Below, in pieces: positions 1-7,804 of a stretch of DNA of 20,748 nucleotides. The DNA comes from Oscillospiraceae bacterium (GTDB taxonomy: Bacteria; Bacillota; Clostridia; Oscillospirales; Ruminococcaceae). The position numbers were made by a program, and so were the translations under genes. Each line of letters opens with the position of its first letter. Within the stretch, counting starts at the first letter, position 1. Where the stretch lies: assembly GCA_016297675.1 (NCBI GenBank), contig JAEDGE010000016.1, positions 1-20,748 of the forward strand, written 5' to 3'. A model generated the notes under the pieces. The model saw only the letters and a list, made by a program, of their open reading frames with translations. It made no database searches and was not told the origin of the DNA.

Positions 1-139
1 TGCTCCAGAGAATATAACAGAAAAAGTAAAAAACAGTCCCACAGACAAACGGTTTGAGAAAAGAGCCTTTCCGGTCGTATAGTCCAGTGCAGCCAATCGC
101 AGCCAAAAGTCCAATGCTGCTGCAAATTGTAATCCCCAT
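1..139 (-). CDS. Partial hydrophobic protein, N-terminal 46 residues only
   Basis: An open frame starts with ATG at 139, three bases after the stop of the upstream glycosyltransferase gene, and runs off the window edge with no stop. A GGAAGG ribosome site lies about 8 bases before the ATG, inside the end of the glycosyltransferase gene. The 46 visible residues contain two hydrophobic stretches (about residues 3-19 and 32-46) separated by a short charged segment (YDRKGSFLK), as expected of a multi-pass membrane protein. The spacing makes it part of the glycosyltransferase operon, so a role in polysaccharide assembly or export is a reasonable guess, but no family can be named from this fragment. 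Confidence 0.6.
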   Translation of the reverse strand, partial: MGITICSSIGLLAAIGCTGLYDRKGSFLKPFVCGTVFYFFCYILWS

Positions 140-142
140 ACC

Positions 143-1336
143 TTATGCCTTCCGCCCTTCTATGACTGTTTCAATGATGGCACGAAAGCGTTCCAGAATC
201 ACATCCCAGTCATAATGTTCGAGTACATACTGATAAGCATTTTCCTGCATTTCCTGATAAGCATCCGGATGGGAGAAGAGATAGGTCAAAGCCCCTTCAA
301 ATTCAAAGAAATTCCGATAGTATAAACCACCGTTGCTCTTGGTACAGTGTCCACGCAGAACATCGCACTGTCCATTGACCAGCACCGGCACACCGAGTGC
401 CATTGCCTCTAAAACCGCAATGGAAAGACTCTCATAACGGGACGGCAGTACCAGCGAAATCGCACCGGATAACCCGCTGAACTTATCTTCTTCCGATACA
501 AAGCCAAGCGGAATGATATCCGGATGCTTGGGAATATTGCAGACTGCCTTCCCCATCAGCACCAGCTTCAGCGTGCTGGGGTTGCGTTCCTTGAATTCCA
601 TGAAGTAGCGGAACAAGGTGGGGCAGTCCTTTCCTTCATCAATCCGCCCTACGTAAATCAAATAGGGATCCCGAATGCGAAACTTCTGCCGGAATGCGGA
701 AGCTGGCGGGTAATCCGGAATATCCACACCGGTTCCCAGCACATCACAGGGGATGCCTGCGGTTTTGAACTGCCGCCGCACGAGCATCCGTTCCTCTTCT
801 GTCAGGAAAATATACGCCTGCGGCAACCGGAATAATTTCTCAAAGGTTTTAAAATGCAGATAGGGTTCTTCGTGTGCAGTAGGAATAAAGATTGCCTTGT
901 CTGCGACTTCCGGCAGACCGGCAACAGTCAGATAATATAAGTAAGTCACGAACAGAAACGCATCATATTCATCCTTGTGCTGCCGGATAAATTCAATGCA
1001 AGCCGGACAATACGGTCCTTGTTTTTCAAACCAGATTTTTTCGACACCCAAACTATAGTTGTTATGCTCACATTCTGCAAGATAAGCAGCATTATAAGCA
1101 TCAAAATCAATCGTTCGCTCCTGTGCAACAGAAAACCGACGAACCGTGACCCCATGGATATTCTCTACATCTCGTACATACCAGTTTTTCCAAGTGGTAT
1201 AGTCCACTGCTTTTGTCGTCAGGACTTCCACTTCGTAGTATTTTGCCAGCCGTTCCGCCATCAGGCGGGTGTAGTATTCCGAACCGCCGTTGACTTCTAA
1301 TCCGTATCGTTGATTGACAAATGCAATTCGCTTCAC
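143..1336 (-). CDS. Glycosyltransferase family 4 (GT-B fold), 397 aa
   Basis: This is a retaining GT-B glycosyltransferase, expected to transfer a sugar from a nucleotide-sugar donor in the cytoplasm. The N-terminal half opens with an IAFVNQRYG strand and a glycine-rich NGGSE loop (residues 16-20). The C-terminal half has the donor-binding signature: RIDEGKD (231-237) and a Glu-x7-Glu pair at E302 and E310 in PSRYESLSIAVLEAMALG. Length is typical of the family. I place the start at GTG 1336, not at the longer ATG frame, because GAGGGGG lies about 7 bases upstream, homology begins there, and the GTGA overlaps the upstream stop by 4 bp, implying translational coupling. It is clearly paralogous to its upstream neighbour. 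Acceptor and sugar are unknown. Confidence 0.9.
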   Translation of the reverse strand: MKRIAFVNQRYGLEVNGGSEYYTRLMAERLAKYYEVEVLTTKAVDYTTWKNWYVRDVENIHGVTVRRFSVAQERTIDFDAYNAAYLAECEHNNYSLGVEKIWFEKQGPYCPACIEFIRQHKDEYDAFLFVTYLYYLTVAGLPEVADKAIFIPTAHEEPYLHFKTFEKLFRLPQAYIFLTEEERMLVRRQFKTAGIPCDVLGTGVDIPDYPPASAFRQKFRIRDPYLIYVGRIDEGKDCPTLFRYFMEFKERNPSTLKLVLMGKAVCNIPKHPDIIPLGFVSEEDKFSGLSGAISLVLPSRYESLSIAVLEAMALGVPVLVNGQCDVLRGHCTKSNGGLYYRNFFEFEGALTYLFSHPDAYQEMQENAYQYVLEHYDWDVILERFRAIIETVIEGRKA

Positions 1337-2532
1337 TGCATGTCCCCCTCTTCTATCAGTTTTTGGAAAAATGAAAGATATTTTCTTGTCACGACATTCC
1401 AATCAAAATTTGCAAGGACGAACTGCCGTCCATTTTGTCCAAGCTGGTCGGCTTCTTCGGGATGCGTTTCTATCCAGCGGACACAACCTTCAAATTCAAA
1501 GTAGCTGCTGAAGTACAGACCACCTTCTGCACGCTGTGAAAAATCCTTTGTGACAGCACAGCCGGCGTGTACCAGTACAGGTCTGCCGCAGAGCCAGCTC
1601 TCCATAATGACAAGAGAAAAGCTTTCGTTTTTGGACGGCTGACAGAGAAACAGGGCAGCTCGCAGGGCATCATATTTGTCCTGTTGGGAGACATAACCCA
1701 AGTCGTGAACAGCATCTTTCACAGAGGCTGGCACAGCCAGTTTGCCACCGCCGATCAAGACCAGCTGTAACGGGTCATCGGGGTTGCGTTTCTTGAATTC
1801 TGCAAAATATTGGAGCAGGGTATGCACATTTTTTCCGCTGTCTTTCCGTCCGGCATAAATCAAAAATGGTTCTGTAATGCCGTATTTTGCCCGAAACGTG
1901 TCAGCATCGCCGGTAATGGTGGTATCCATTCCGATACCAGTGCAGATCTGTTCCACCTCCTGCAAGTCATACAGACGGTTGGCAAGCTGCATTTCGGGTA
2001 CAGAGTTAAAAATCATACCACGCAGATTGATATAAGTTTGCCGGAATAGACGCATATGGGCATAGGCTTCCTCATGAAAACAGGGAATCATGACGGCTTT
2101 TTCCGGACACGCCAGCACTCCGTGAAAGGTTGTACCGAACATATACGGCATAAAGATAAACAAATCATAGTCATTGCTGTGGGTTTCAATATACTCATAA
2201 AGCAAAGGACTGTTGATCATTTCCTGTAGGAAGAGAACTTCCTCTTTGGTGGTAATATGTTTGCCCTGCATGAGTTTGGCATTGATGCGGTCAAAGGCAG
2301 CCGTATCCCGTTTCCGGACAGGGAAACGGCGGGTCGGTACATCATAGACCATAGCGGTGCCGGCAGCGTAATAATTTTCATTCCAGTCAGCGGTAAAATC
2401 CCGCACACAGGTGGTGAGAATTTCTACATCGGCACCGGCTTTCTGGAGGTGTCCGGCAACTTCCCGGAGTTCCATTTCTGCACCACCGGGGATGCCCTCA
2501 CCATACCAAGGAATAACAAATGCAAGTTTCAT
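1333..2532 (-). CDS. Glycosyltransferase family 4 (GT-B fold), 399 aa
   Basis: This is a second GT4-type enzyme, first of the visible glycosyltransferase pair. It shows the GIPGGAE loop (13-19), the donor-site segment AGRKDSGKN (227-235) and the Glu-x7-Glu pair at E303 and E311 in PSKNESFSLVIMESWLCG. Start is ATG 2532 with AAAGGAG about 8 bases upstream; the longer frame reaching 2613 lacks a ribosome site and reads into intergenic sequence. It shares collinear segments with the downstream gene, for example FLIYAGRKDSGK versus YLIYVGRIDEGK and FAEFKKRNP versus FMEFKERNP, so the two arose by tandem duplication. Both are likely cytoplasmic and act in one glycan pathway; specificity is unknown. 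Confidence 0.9.
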   Translation of the reverse strand: MKLAFVIPWYGEGIPGGAEMELREVAGHLQKAGADVEILTTCVRDFTADWNENYYAAGTAMVYDVPTRRFPVRKRDTAAFDRINAKLMQGKHITTKEEVLFLQEMINSPLLYEYIETHSNDYDLFIFMPYMFGTTFHGVLACPEKAVMIPCFHEEAYAHMRLFRQTYINLRGMIFNSVPEMQLANRLYDLQEVEQICTGIGMDTTITGDADTFRAKYGITEPFLIYAGRKDSGKNVHTLLQYFAEFKKRNPDDPLQLVLIGGGKLAVPASVKDAVHDLGYVSQQDKYDALRAALFLCQPSKNESFSLVIMESWLCGRPVLVHAGCAVTKDFSQRAEGGLYFSSYFEFEGCVRWIETHPEEADQLGQNGRQFVLANFDWNVVTRKYLSFFQKLIEEGDMQ

Positions 2533-2641
2533 GTGCGATGCTCCTTTCGAGGGAGAATTTATGAAAATGATAATGATATAAAAAGGGTAGGTACAATTCG
2601 CAGAAAGCGACAATGCTGTGCAAATTCCTGTTTCGATTTCT

Positions 2642-2716
2642 TTGGGAAACCTTGTCCGAACCGTCCGGCGAATACGCTTCGCTGTTCGCCTGCGGCGTGC
2701 AGCCGTTTCCCACCCT
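2642..2716 (-). repeat. Short form of the dispersed ACGCCGCAGGCG repeat, 3' of prmC
   Basis: Read on the minus strand this segment starts AGGGTGGGAAACGGCTGCAC, passes through GCCGCAGGCGA, and continues into a module that also occurs at 12084-12135 on the plus strand. Over 51 bp (2642-2692) the two modules differ at three substitutions plus one length change in the G run. The first part matches the left flank of the long copy at 11841-11875. The 2533-2742 intergenic region therefore consists largely of this repeat, followed on the minus strand by AT-rich sequence and the ribosome site of the glycosyltransferase gene. No convincing promoter is visible for that gene. Confidence 0.75.
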
Positions 2717-2742
2717 TGAGGGCAGTAAAAAGGCTATCCCTT

Positions 2743-3630
2743 TCACAACGTAACGGTGGGTGGACTGTCAGCGGCGACTCGCCGCCGCCCTGCCACCAGC
2801 CGGACAATCCCACCGGCATCCGTACGCTGCACCATCTCTGAAAAGCCGTTTTGTCGCAGGATTTCTGCTACATCCTGCTCCTGTCCCATCCCGATTTCAT
2901 AGACCAACCAGCCATCTGCTGTCAAAGCATCTTTCCAGTATGCTGTGACCATGCGGTAAAAGTCCAGCCCATCTGTACCGCCATACAATGCCGTTTCTGG
3001 TTCAAATGCCACTTCCGGCTGAAGCACCTGCATATCCATTTCTGTCAGGTAAGGCGGATTACAAGTAATTACATCATAACTGGAAAAATCCTTTGCAAAC
3101 ACGGCATCTAAAACATCGCCCTGTATCGGCTGAATAGACGGGGCATGCTGCTGGAGATTTTGTTTCAGATAACAGAAAGCAGCGGGTTCTCGTTCCACAG
3201 CTGCACCGGTTACCTGTGGTAAATGGGCAGCAATTGCAGCCGGAATGCATCCGCTGCCGCTGCACAGGTCTAACAGCTTGGTTTGTGCTGCGTTCTGCCG
3301 ACAGGAAAGCACAAACTCCACCAGCGTTTCTGTGTCCGCACGGGGAATCAGGACGCCTTCTCCGACTTGCAGTGGAAGTCCATAGAACTCCCATGTGCCA
3401 AGCAGATATTGCAGTGGATAGCGGTTTGCACGCTTTTCACAGAGCTGCTCTGCCTGTTGTACGATGGGTTCTGATACCGGCAAATCACCGTCCATCAGCA
3501 GCTGCGGCAGCGGTTTTCCCAGCAGAAATTCCAGCAGAAATCCCGATTCCGCTGCGGCATCCTCCAGATTGGCAGCCGTTAGCCGCTGCCGGATTCTCTG
3601 GTAAAGTTGGCGACGTGTCCATGTTACCAC
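2743..3630 (-). CDS. prmC: Peptide chain release factor N5-glutamine methyltransferase PrmC, 295 aa
   Basis: PrmC methylates the glutamine of the GGQ motif in release factors RF1 and RF2, using S-adenosylmethionine. The N-terminal release-factor-binding helical domain covers about residues 1-90. The SAM-binding motif LDLCSGSGCIP is at 120-130 and the substrate-binding NPPY signature at 191-194. Start is GTG 3630 with GGAGG 7 bases upstream, overlapping the stop of the DUF1385 gene by 7 bp; homology supports this over the earlier ATG frame. The partner prfA, often adjacent in Firmicutes, is not next to it here. The C-terminus carries about 10 residues (AADSPPTVTL) beyond the usual end of the fold, encoded by a GC-rich palindrome that adjoins the repeat, so the 3' end may have been altered by the insertion. 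Confidence 0.93.
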   Translation of the reverse strand: MVTWTRRQLYQRIRQRLTAANLEDAAAESGFLLEFLLGKPLPQLLMDGDLPVSEPIVQQAEQLCEKRANRYPLQYLLGTWEFYGLPLQVGEGVLIPRADTETLVEFVLSCRQNAAQTKLLDLCSGSGCIPAAIAAHLPQVTGAAVEREPAAFCYLKQNLQQHAPSIQPIQGDVLDAVFAKDFSSYDVITCNPPYLTEMDMQVLQPEVAFEPETALYGGTDGLDFYRMVTAYWKDALTADGWLVYEIGMGQEQDVAEILRQNGFSEMVQRTDAGGIVRLVAGRRRVAADSPPTVTL

Positions 3631-4601
3631 TCGTCTTCCTCCAAATTCTCCGGAATACACGGCTTTAATGCTGCAATCGCACATTCAATCTGATCGGCAT
3701 CCGGTTCTCTGGTGGTAATTCGCTGAATTTGCAGTCCCGGAAACGAGAGAGCACGAGTCAGCCAGCTGTTACTTCTTCCAGCAATGCGAATAAATTCATA
3801 GGAAATGCCGACTACAAACGGCAGTAACAGAATGCTCACAATCACACGCTGCCAGACAACCGTCAGCGGAACCAGACACATTACCAAAATGCTGACAATC
3901 AAAGTAATAAAAATAAAGCTGGTACCGCATCGGGGATGAAAGCGACAGTGTTTTTTGACGTTCTCTACCGTCAGCGGCTCGCCTGCCTCAAAGCAGGCAA
4001 TGGTTTTATGTTCCGCTCCGTGATACTCATAAGTACGTCGAATGTCTTTCATACAGCCGGTAAGAATCATATAGCCCAGAAAAATCACAATCTTGATGAT
4101 TCCCTCCAGCAAAGACCGCACAAAGCGGCTGTCGTCAGGAATGGCAGTGTGGTCAATCAGCAGACTGATCAGAAATTTGGGCAGAAAAATAAAAGTGAAT
4201 ACGGCAAAGACAACGCCAATGACCATTGCAACGGACATGATAATGCCAAACAGCTTTTCTCCCAGCTTGTCATTCAGCCACTGTTCAAACTTGCTCATTT
4301 CTTCGGTTTCATCTTCTTCGTCGTCGGGCATCTGCTTTTCTGCGGATTTCATCAGGCAGCGGTAGCCGTCCCGCATGGAAAAGACAAAGTTAAAGCTGCC
4401 TCGTACCAGCGGACACTTTCGATACCAAGGCATATCTTTGCCGTTGTGTTCCTCCCATGTTTCTACGTCAATGGTGCCGTCCGGCAGGCGGCACGCCATC
4501 GCACCGGTATGGACGCCTTTCATCATGACGCCCTCGATCAGTGCCTGTCCACCAATTTTGGAGCGGTGTTTTGCTTGTTCTGGTTTTGTTGATTGCTTCA
4601 T
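3624..4601 (-). CDS. DUF1385 family integral membrane protein, 325 aa
   Basis: This matches the DUF1385 family, whose biochemical function is not established. Diagnostic segments are KIGGQALIEGVMMKG (15-29), the EYHGAEHKTI block (192-201) and FHPRCGTSF (221-229). An acidic stretch lies at 93-103 (PDDEEDETEEM), and membrane segments lie at roughly 118-148, 165-185, 227-247 and 252-272. The conserved His, Glu and Cys residues suggest metal or cofactor handling, which is inference. Start is ATG 4601 with AGGGAG 5-6 bases upstream; the longer frame to 4682 would overlap the neighbouring gene and has no better site. The DUF1385-prmC order is a common Clostridia arrangement. Confidence 0.92.
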   Translation of the reverse strand: MKQSTKPEQAKHRSKIGGQALIEGVMMKGVHTGAMACRLPDGTIDVETWEEHNGKDMPWYRKCPLVRGSFNFVFSMRDGYRCLMKSAEKQMPDDEEDETEEMSKFEQWLNDKLGEKLFGIIMSVAMVIGVVFAVFTFIFLPKFLISLLIDHTAIPDDSRFVRSLLEGIIKIVIFLGYMILTGCMKDIRRTYEYHGAEHKTIACFEAGEPLTVENVKKHCRFHPRCGTSFIFITLIVSILVMCLVPLTVVWQRVIVSILLLPFVVGISYEFIRIAGRSNSWLTRALSFPGLQIQRITTREPDADQIECAIAALKPCIPENLEEDEW

Positions 4602-4659
4602 AATGCTCCCTTCTAAGACGAGTTTTCTTATTGAAATGCGAATGATATTTTGATTGGAA

Positions 4660-5097
4660 TCATGCAGAATCCAATCCCGCATGATTCCACTTTTGCAGCA
4701 CCTTCAGCAGCTGTTCTGCATTTTCCTGCTGCTCTTTTAAGCCCATTCCATAAACGTTTGGACTGATTTTGCACGCAAGCTTGCAGGTTTCTCCCTGTGC
4801 CCGAAACTGCATTTTGACAGAATACATATTCAATATTGTTTTGCTAACTTTTAGAGATTCCAGAGCTTGCAGCGGCAGTGCTCCTTGGAACAGCGGCATT
4901 GTGAGAATATTATACTGTGCAATCAGCAGCCGATTTTGATTCGTAACCGCCAGAAAACCATAGCGGTTATCCAGTGCGGAGGTGGAGAGGACACTGCCTC
5001 GCCCAAAGCCAGCATAAACGGCTCCGAAATATCCTTCTCCCGGCAGCAGTAAAGACTGCAATGCGGTTTCCATCAATTTTTTATCCAGTTTTCGCAT
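4660..5097 (-). CDS. Small PH-like domain protein, 145 aa
   Basis: I do not recognise a named family with certainty. The central part (about residues 45-105) alternates hydrophobic strands in the style of bacterial PH or YokE-like domains: GFLAVTNQNRLLIAQYN, then a proline/leucine segment (ALPLQALESLKV), then VKMQFRAQ and KLACKI. A C-terminal amphipathic helix (KEQQENAEQLLKVLQKW) follows. This fold is often used to bind lipid or protein partners, but no ligand can be assigned. There is no signal peptide or membrane segment. The ATG is 7 bases after the upstream stop; the ribosome site is weak (GAGGAC about 12 bases away), so translation may depend on coupling. Confidence 0.7.
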   Translation of the reverse strand: MRKLDKKLMETALQSLLLPGEGYFGAVYAGFGRGSVLSTSALDNRYGFLAVTNQNRLLIAQYNILTMPLFQGALPLQALESLKVSKTILNMYSVKMQFRAQGETCKLACKISPNVYGMGLKEQQENAEQLLKVLQKWNHAGLDSA

Positions 5098-5103
5098 ACG
5101 ATT

Positions 5104-5415
5104 TTACACGTCCTCTTCTAATGCCTCAATGAAAAAACTTACCGGACGGAATCCATCATTGCAGGAAATCATCGCCGACTTTTTATTTTTCATCCAGCCA
5201 TCATACAGATTTTCTCCGCCGTGTGCCAATGTCATGACAAACGGCGACATGCTCTCCCATGCACTGTCGCACATGCCTTCCGGCTTCTGCCAACCATTTG
5301 TAATCCAGACCTGTCCGACCTGCATGTCACAGGCATGTTCCATCGGATTTTCATATCGTTCTATCAAATCATCATAGTGTGCCATTCTCATGACGGTGAT
5401 TCTGCATTTTTTCAT
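5104..5415 (-). CDS. TIGR04076-like small protein, 103 aa
   Basis: The protein resembles the TIGR04076 family of unknown function: a basic N-terminus (KKCRITVMR), a central PEGMCDSAWESMSPFVMTLAHGG block, and a C-terminal strand (DGFRPVSFFIEALE). Cysteines in KKC, ACD, MCDSAW and SCNDG positions are notable and could bind metal or take part in redox chemistry; this is inference. I favour ATG 5415 because GGAG lies 8 bases upstream of it, while the alternative ATG 5421 overlaps the kinase stop in an ATGA but sits only 3 bases from GGAG. It is cotranscribed with the two-component genes by position. Confidence 0.8.
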   Translation of the reverse strand: MKKCRITVMRMAHYDDLIERYENPMEHACDMQVGQVWITNGWQKPEGMCDSAWESMSPFVMTLAHGGENLYDGWMKNKKSAMISCNDGFRPVSFFIEALEEDV

Positions 5416-5417
5416 GC

Positions 5418-6842
5418 TCATTTCTCCTTCATTGCCGGCAGGGTAATGATGACAGCGGTTCCTACGCCCAATTCACTCTGGATATCCAGTCTGCCATGAT
5501 GCATCGTGATGATTTCATTCGCCACTGCCAGTCCAATGCCGGAACCTCTTCGGGTGTGGTTCGCCTTGAAAAATTTCGTTTTGACTCTCGGCAAATCTGC
5601 CGCACTGATTCCCACGCCGTTGTCAGAAATCCGAACCTGTATCTGGTTGCCGATTGCCTCTGCACTGACCGTCACCAATCCGCCGGGATTGGAATACTTC
5701 AACGCATTGTCTATCACATTGATAAATACCTGCCGAATGCGGTTTTTGTCCCCGTACACGAACGGCAGCATCTCGGGTTCATGGTAAATCATGCGGATGT
5801 GTTCCCGTTTTGCCTTTTCTGTATAAATCAGCACGGCATCGCCCAGCTCTGCCAGAATATCCATCGGCATGGGCTGTAAGGTCAGTTTCCCGCTCTGCAT
5901 TCTCGAAAAGTCGAGTAATTCTTCTACCATACGGGAAAGTCGTTCTGTTTCGTTGACAATGACATGCATGCCTTTCTGCATGGTTTCCGCATCCATATCC
6001 AGACAAAGCGTTTCCGCCCAGCCCTGAATGGCAGTGAGTGGTGTCCGCAATTCATGGGAGACAGAGGAGATAAATTCATTTTTCATCGCCTCTGTTTCAG
6101 AAAGCGTGGATGCCATATCATTGACCGCTTTGCACAAGTCGCCGATTTCATCTTCCGGAATGGGGGTGATTCGCTGAGAAAAATCCCCCTGTGCAAATTT
6201 TTTGGTTGCCGCATTGATGCGGTTGATGGGAAGTACAATCGAACGCACAAAAAAAGAACCTGTGATCAACAACAACAGCAGGATCCCGATGCAAACAGCC
6301 GTAATCATGATCATATAATCCCGCAGCGTGGCATCAATTTGCGTCATAGAGGCAACGACTCGAATGGCGTTATATTCGGGCTGTATGGCAGAAATATTAA
6401 CACTCACTGCCATAATGCATTCCCCGTTCTGTGTGCCAATCCAAGTACCATTTTCTTCTTCCATCGCTGTTTCATAGTCCGGCATGGCAACACTGGCATC
6501 TGGTGCGAAACCGGATGTGGTCAGAGTCACTCTTCCCTTGGAGTTGATTGCCATCAGCTCCATGCGTTCTTTATCCGAAAAGTTTTCAAATGTGCTTCGC
6601 AGGTCAGCAGAAAAGTTTGAGCTGCTGTCCTGTGAATAGCGGGTCAACACGGTGGTGACAGAAGAAATTTTTGTGGTGAGATATTGTTCTGCTGAATTAT
6701 AATAATAATGCTGCAAAGTATAAATGACTGCCAGTTCTACAATCAGCAATACCAGAAACACTGCTCCAAGATTGCTCACCAGCCATCGTGTTGTGATGGT
6801 ATTTTTTCGCAGTATACGGCGTTTTTTCTGTTTAGTGGTCAT
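5418..6842 (-). CDS. Membrane sensor histidine kinase, 474 aa
   Basis: This is the sensor of a two-component system of the WalK/ResE/PhoR architecture. Transmembrane segment 1 is at about 22-42, an extracytoplasmic sensory region at about 43-174 (possibly a single-Cache or PAS-like fold), and transmembrane segment 2 at about 176-198. A HAMP domain spans about 199-250. The phosphoacceptor is H263 in SSVSHELRTPL; the N box is NVIDNALKYS with N379, the G1 box DNGVGI at 407-412, and the G2 box GSGIGLAV at 433-440. It autophosphorylates on His and passes phosphate to the response regulator encoded just upstream. I choose ATG 6842, which overlaps the regulator's end by 11 bp; the upstream ribosome site is weak, suggesting coupling. 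The signal sensed is unknown. Confidence 0.93.
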   Translation of the reverse strand: MTTKQKKRRILRKNTITTRWLVSNLGAVFLVLLIVELAVIYTLQHYYYNSAEQYLTTKISSVTTVLTRYSQDSSSNFSADLRSTFENFSDKERMELMAINSKGRVTLTTSGFAPDASVAMPDYETAMEEENGTWIGTQNGECIMAVSVNISAIQPEYNAIRVVASMTQIDATLRDYMIMITAVCIGILLLLLITGSFFVRSIVLPINRINAATKKFAQGDFSQRITPIPEDEIGDLCKAVNDMASTLSETEAMKNEFISSVSHELRTPLTAIQGWAETLCLDMDAETMQKGMHVIVNETERLSRMVEELLDFSRMQSGKLTLQPMPMDILAELGDAVLIYTEKAKREHIRMIYHEPEMLPFVYGDKNRIRQVFINVIDNALKYSNPGGLVTVSAEAIGNQIQVRISDNGVGISAADLPRVKTKFFKANHTRRGSGIGLAVANEIITMHHGRLDIQSELGVGTAVIITLPAMKEK

Positions 6843-7539
6843 TTGGGTCATTCCACTTATAGCCATAACCCCAAATCGTTGTGATATATTTCGGGTTGGA
6901 GGGCTGGTCTTCAATTTTCATACGAATGCGGCGGATGTTGACATCCACAATTTTATCATCGCCATCATACTGTTCTCCCCAGATATGTTCCAAGATGCTG
7001 GCACGGTCGAGAGCAGTATTTTTATTTTTCAAGAAATATTCTAAAACTTGATATTCAATTTGTGTGAGTTCAATGGGTTTTTCGTTCTTGTGGAGGGTGC
7101 GGTTGACCCGATTCAACACAAACGGCCCGCTTTTCAGCATGGATTTCTGTTTATCGCTGACGGAACTCATGCAGACACGGCGATAAATGGCATCGACTCT
7201 TGCAGTTAATTCGGAGGGAGAAAAGGGTTTTGTGATATAGTCGTCTGCACCAATCATCAAACCGTTGACCTTGTCCATTTCCTGTGTTTTTGCTGACAAC
7301 ATGATAATGCCAATGGTAGAGCTTCGTTTCCGAAGTTCCTTGCAGACCTGAAAGCCGTCTATACCGGGCATCATAATATCCAGCAGCACGATGTCGAAAT
7401 TTCCGCCGGCGGCTTCAAATGCACGCAGGGCATCTTCGCCGCAGCTGACATCATAAACATCATAACCGACTCGTTTCAGGTTAATGACTACAAATTCACG
7501 GATGACATCTTCATCCTCGCAGACTAAAATTCGTTTCAT
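6832..7539 (-). CDS. OmpR/PhoB-family response regulator, 235 aa
   Basis: The N-terminal receiver domain (about 1-118) has the acidic pocket EDE (8-10), phosphoacceptor D54 in FDIVLLDIMMPG, and the conserved K104 in ITKPFSPSEL. The C-terminal winged-helix DNA-binding domain covers about 137-232 and ends with the typical VDVNIRRIRMKIED and TTIWGYGYKW segments. It acts with the histidine kinase encoded immediately downstream. ATG 7539 begins the usual MKRILVCEDE strand; AAGGAG is about 13 bases upstream, which is long. The gene heads the minus-strand set that runs to prmC and lies just downstream of a 164-bp fold-back element. No consensus promoter stands out between 7540 and 7804. Confidence 0.94.
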   Translation of the reverse strand: MKRILVCEDEDVIREFVVINLKRVGYDVYDVSCGEDALRAFEAAGGNFDIVLLDIMMPGIDGFQVCKELRKRSSTIGIIMLSAKTQEMDKVNGLMIGADDYITKPFSPSELTARVDAIYRRVCMSSVSDKQKSMLKSGPFVLNRVNRTLHKNEKPIELTQIEYQVLEYFLKNKNTALDRASILEHIWGEQYDGDDKIVDVNIRRIRMKIEDQPSNPKYITTIWGYGYKWNDPNDH

Positions 7540-7572
7540 AGATCTGTCGTTTCTCCTTCCTGTTTTAGGGTG

Positions 7573-7736
7573 ACACCGCACAAAGATTGTGCGACAGATG
7601 TGCCGTCAGATTTTTCGTCAGATGAAACAAAAAGCGGAGTGAATACTTTGTGTATTCGCGAGCATTTTTGTGAAATATGACGGAAAAGATGCAAGCAGAT
7701 GGCGTGCAAAGCCGTCAGGCGTTCTTTGTGCGGTGT
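7573..7736. repeat. 164-bp fold-back (MITE-like) element with 14-bp perfect inverted ends
   Basis: ACACCGCACAAAGA at 7573-7586 is the exact reverse complement of TCTTTGTGCGGTGT at 7723-7736. Inside, further pairs nest in order: TTTTTCGTCA (7611-7620) with TGACGGAAAA (7678-7687), CAAAAAGC with GCATTTTTG, and GAATAC with GTATTC around a 5-base loop (7641-7657). The whole segment can thus fold into one long imperfect hairpin. It fills most of the 265-bp gap between the response regulator and the lipoprotein gene. It contains no convincing gene. A mobile non-autonomous repeat is the simplest reading, but no target duplication is clear. Confidence 0.65.
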
Positions 7737-7804
7737 TGCCTTAGATTGGCAGCCATAGAATAGATTCTTATGCACATTCATCCATATTCTGTTCCCATTG
7801 TCCG

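Noticed and set aside
7536..7781. Minus-strand 81-residue open frame upstream of the response regulator
   Set aside because: It lies almost wholly within the fold-back element, lacks a ribosome site and has no protein-like pattern; it is better explained as repeat DNA.
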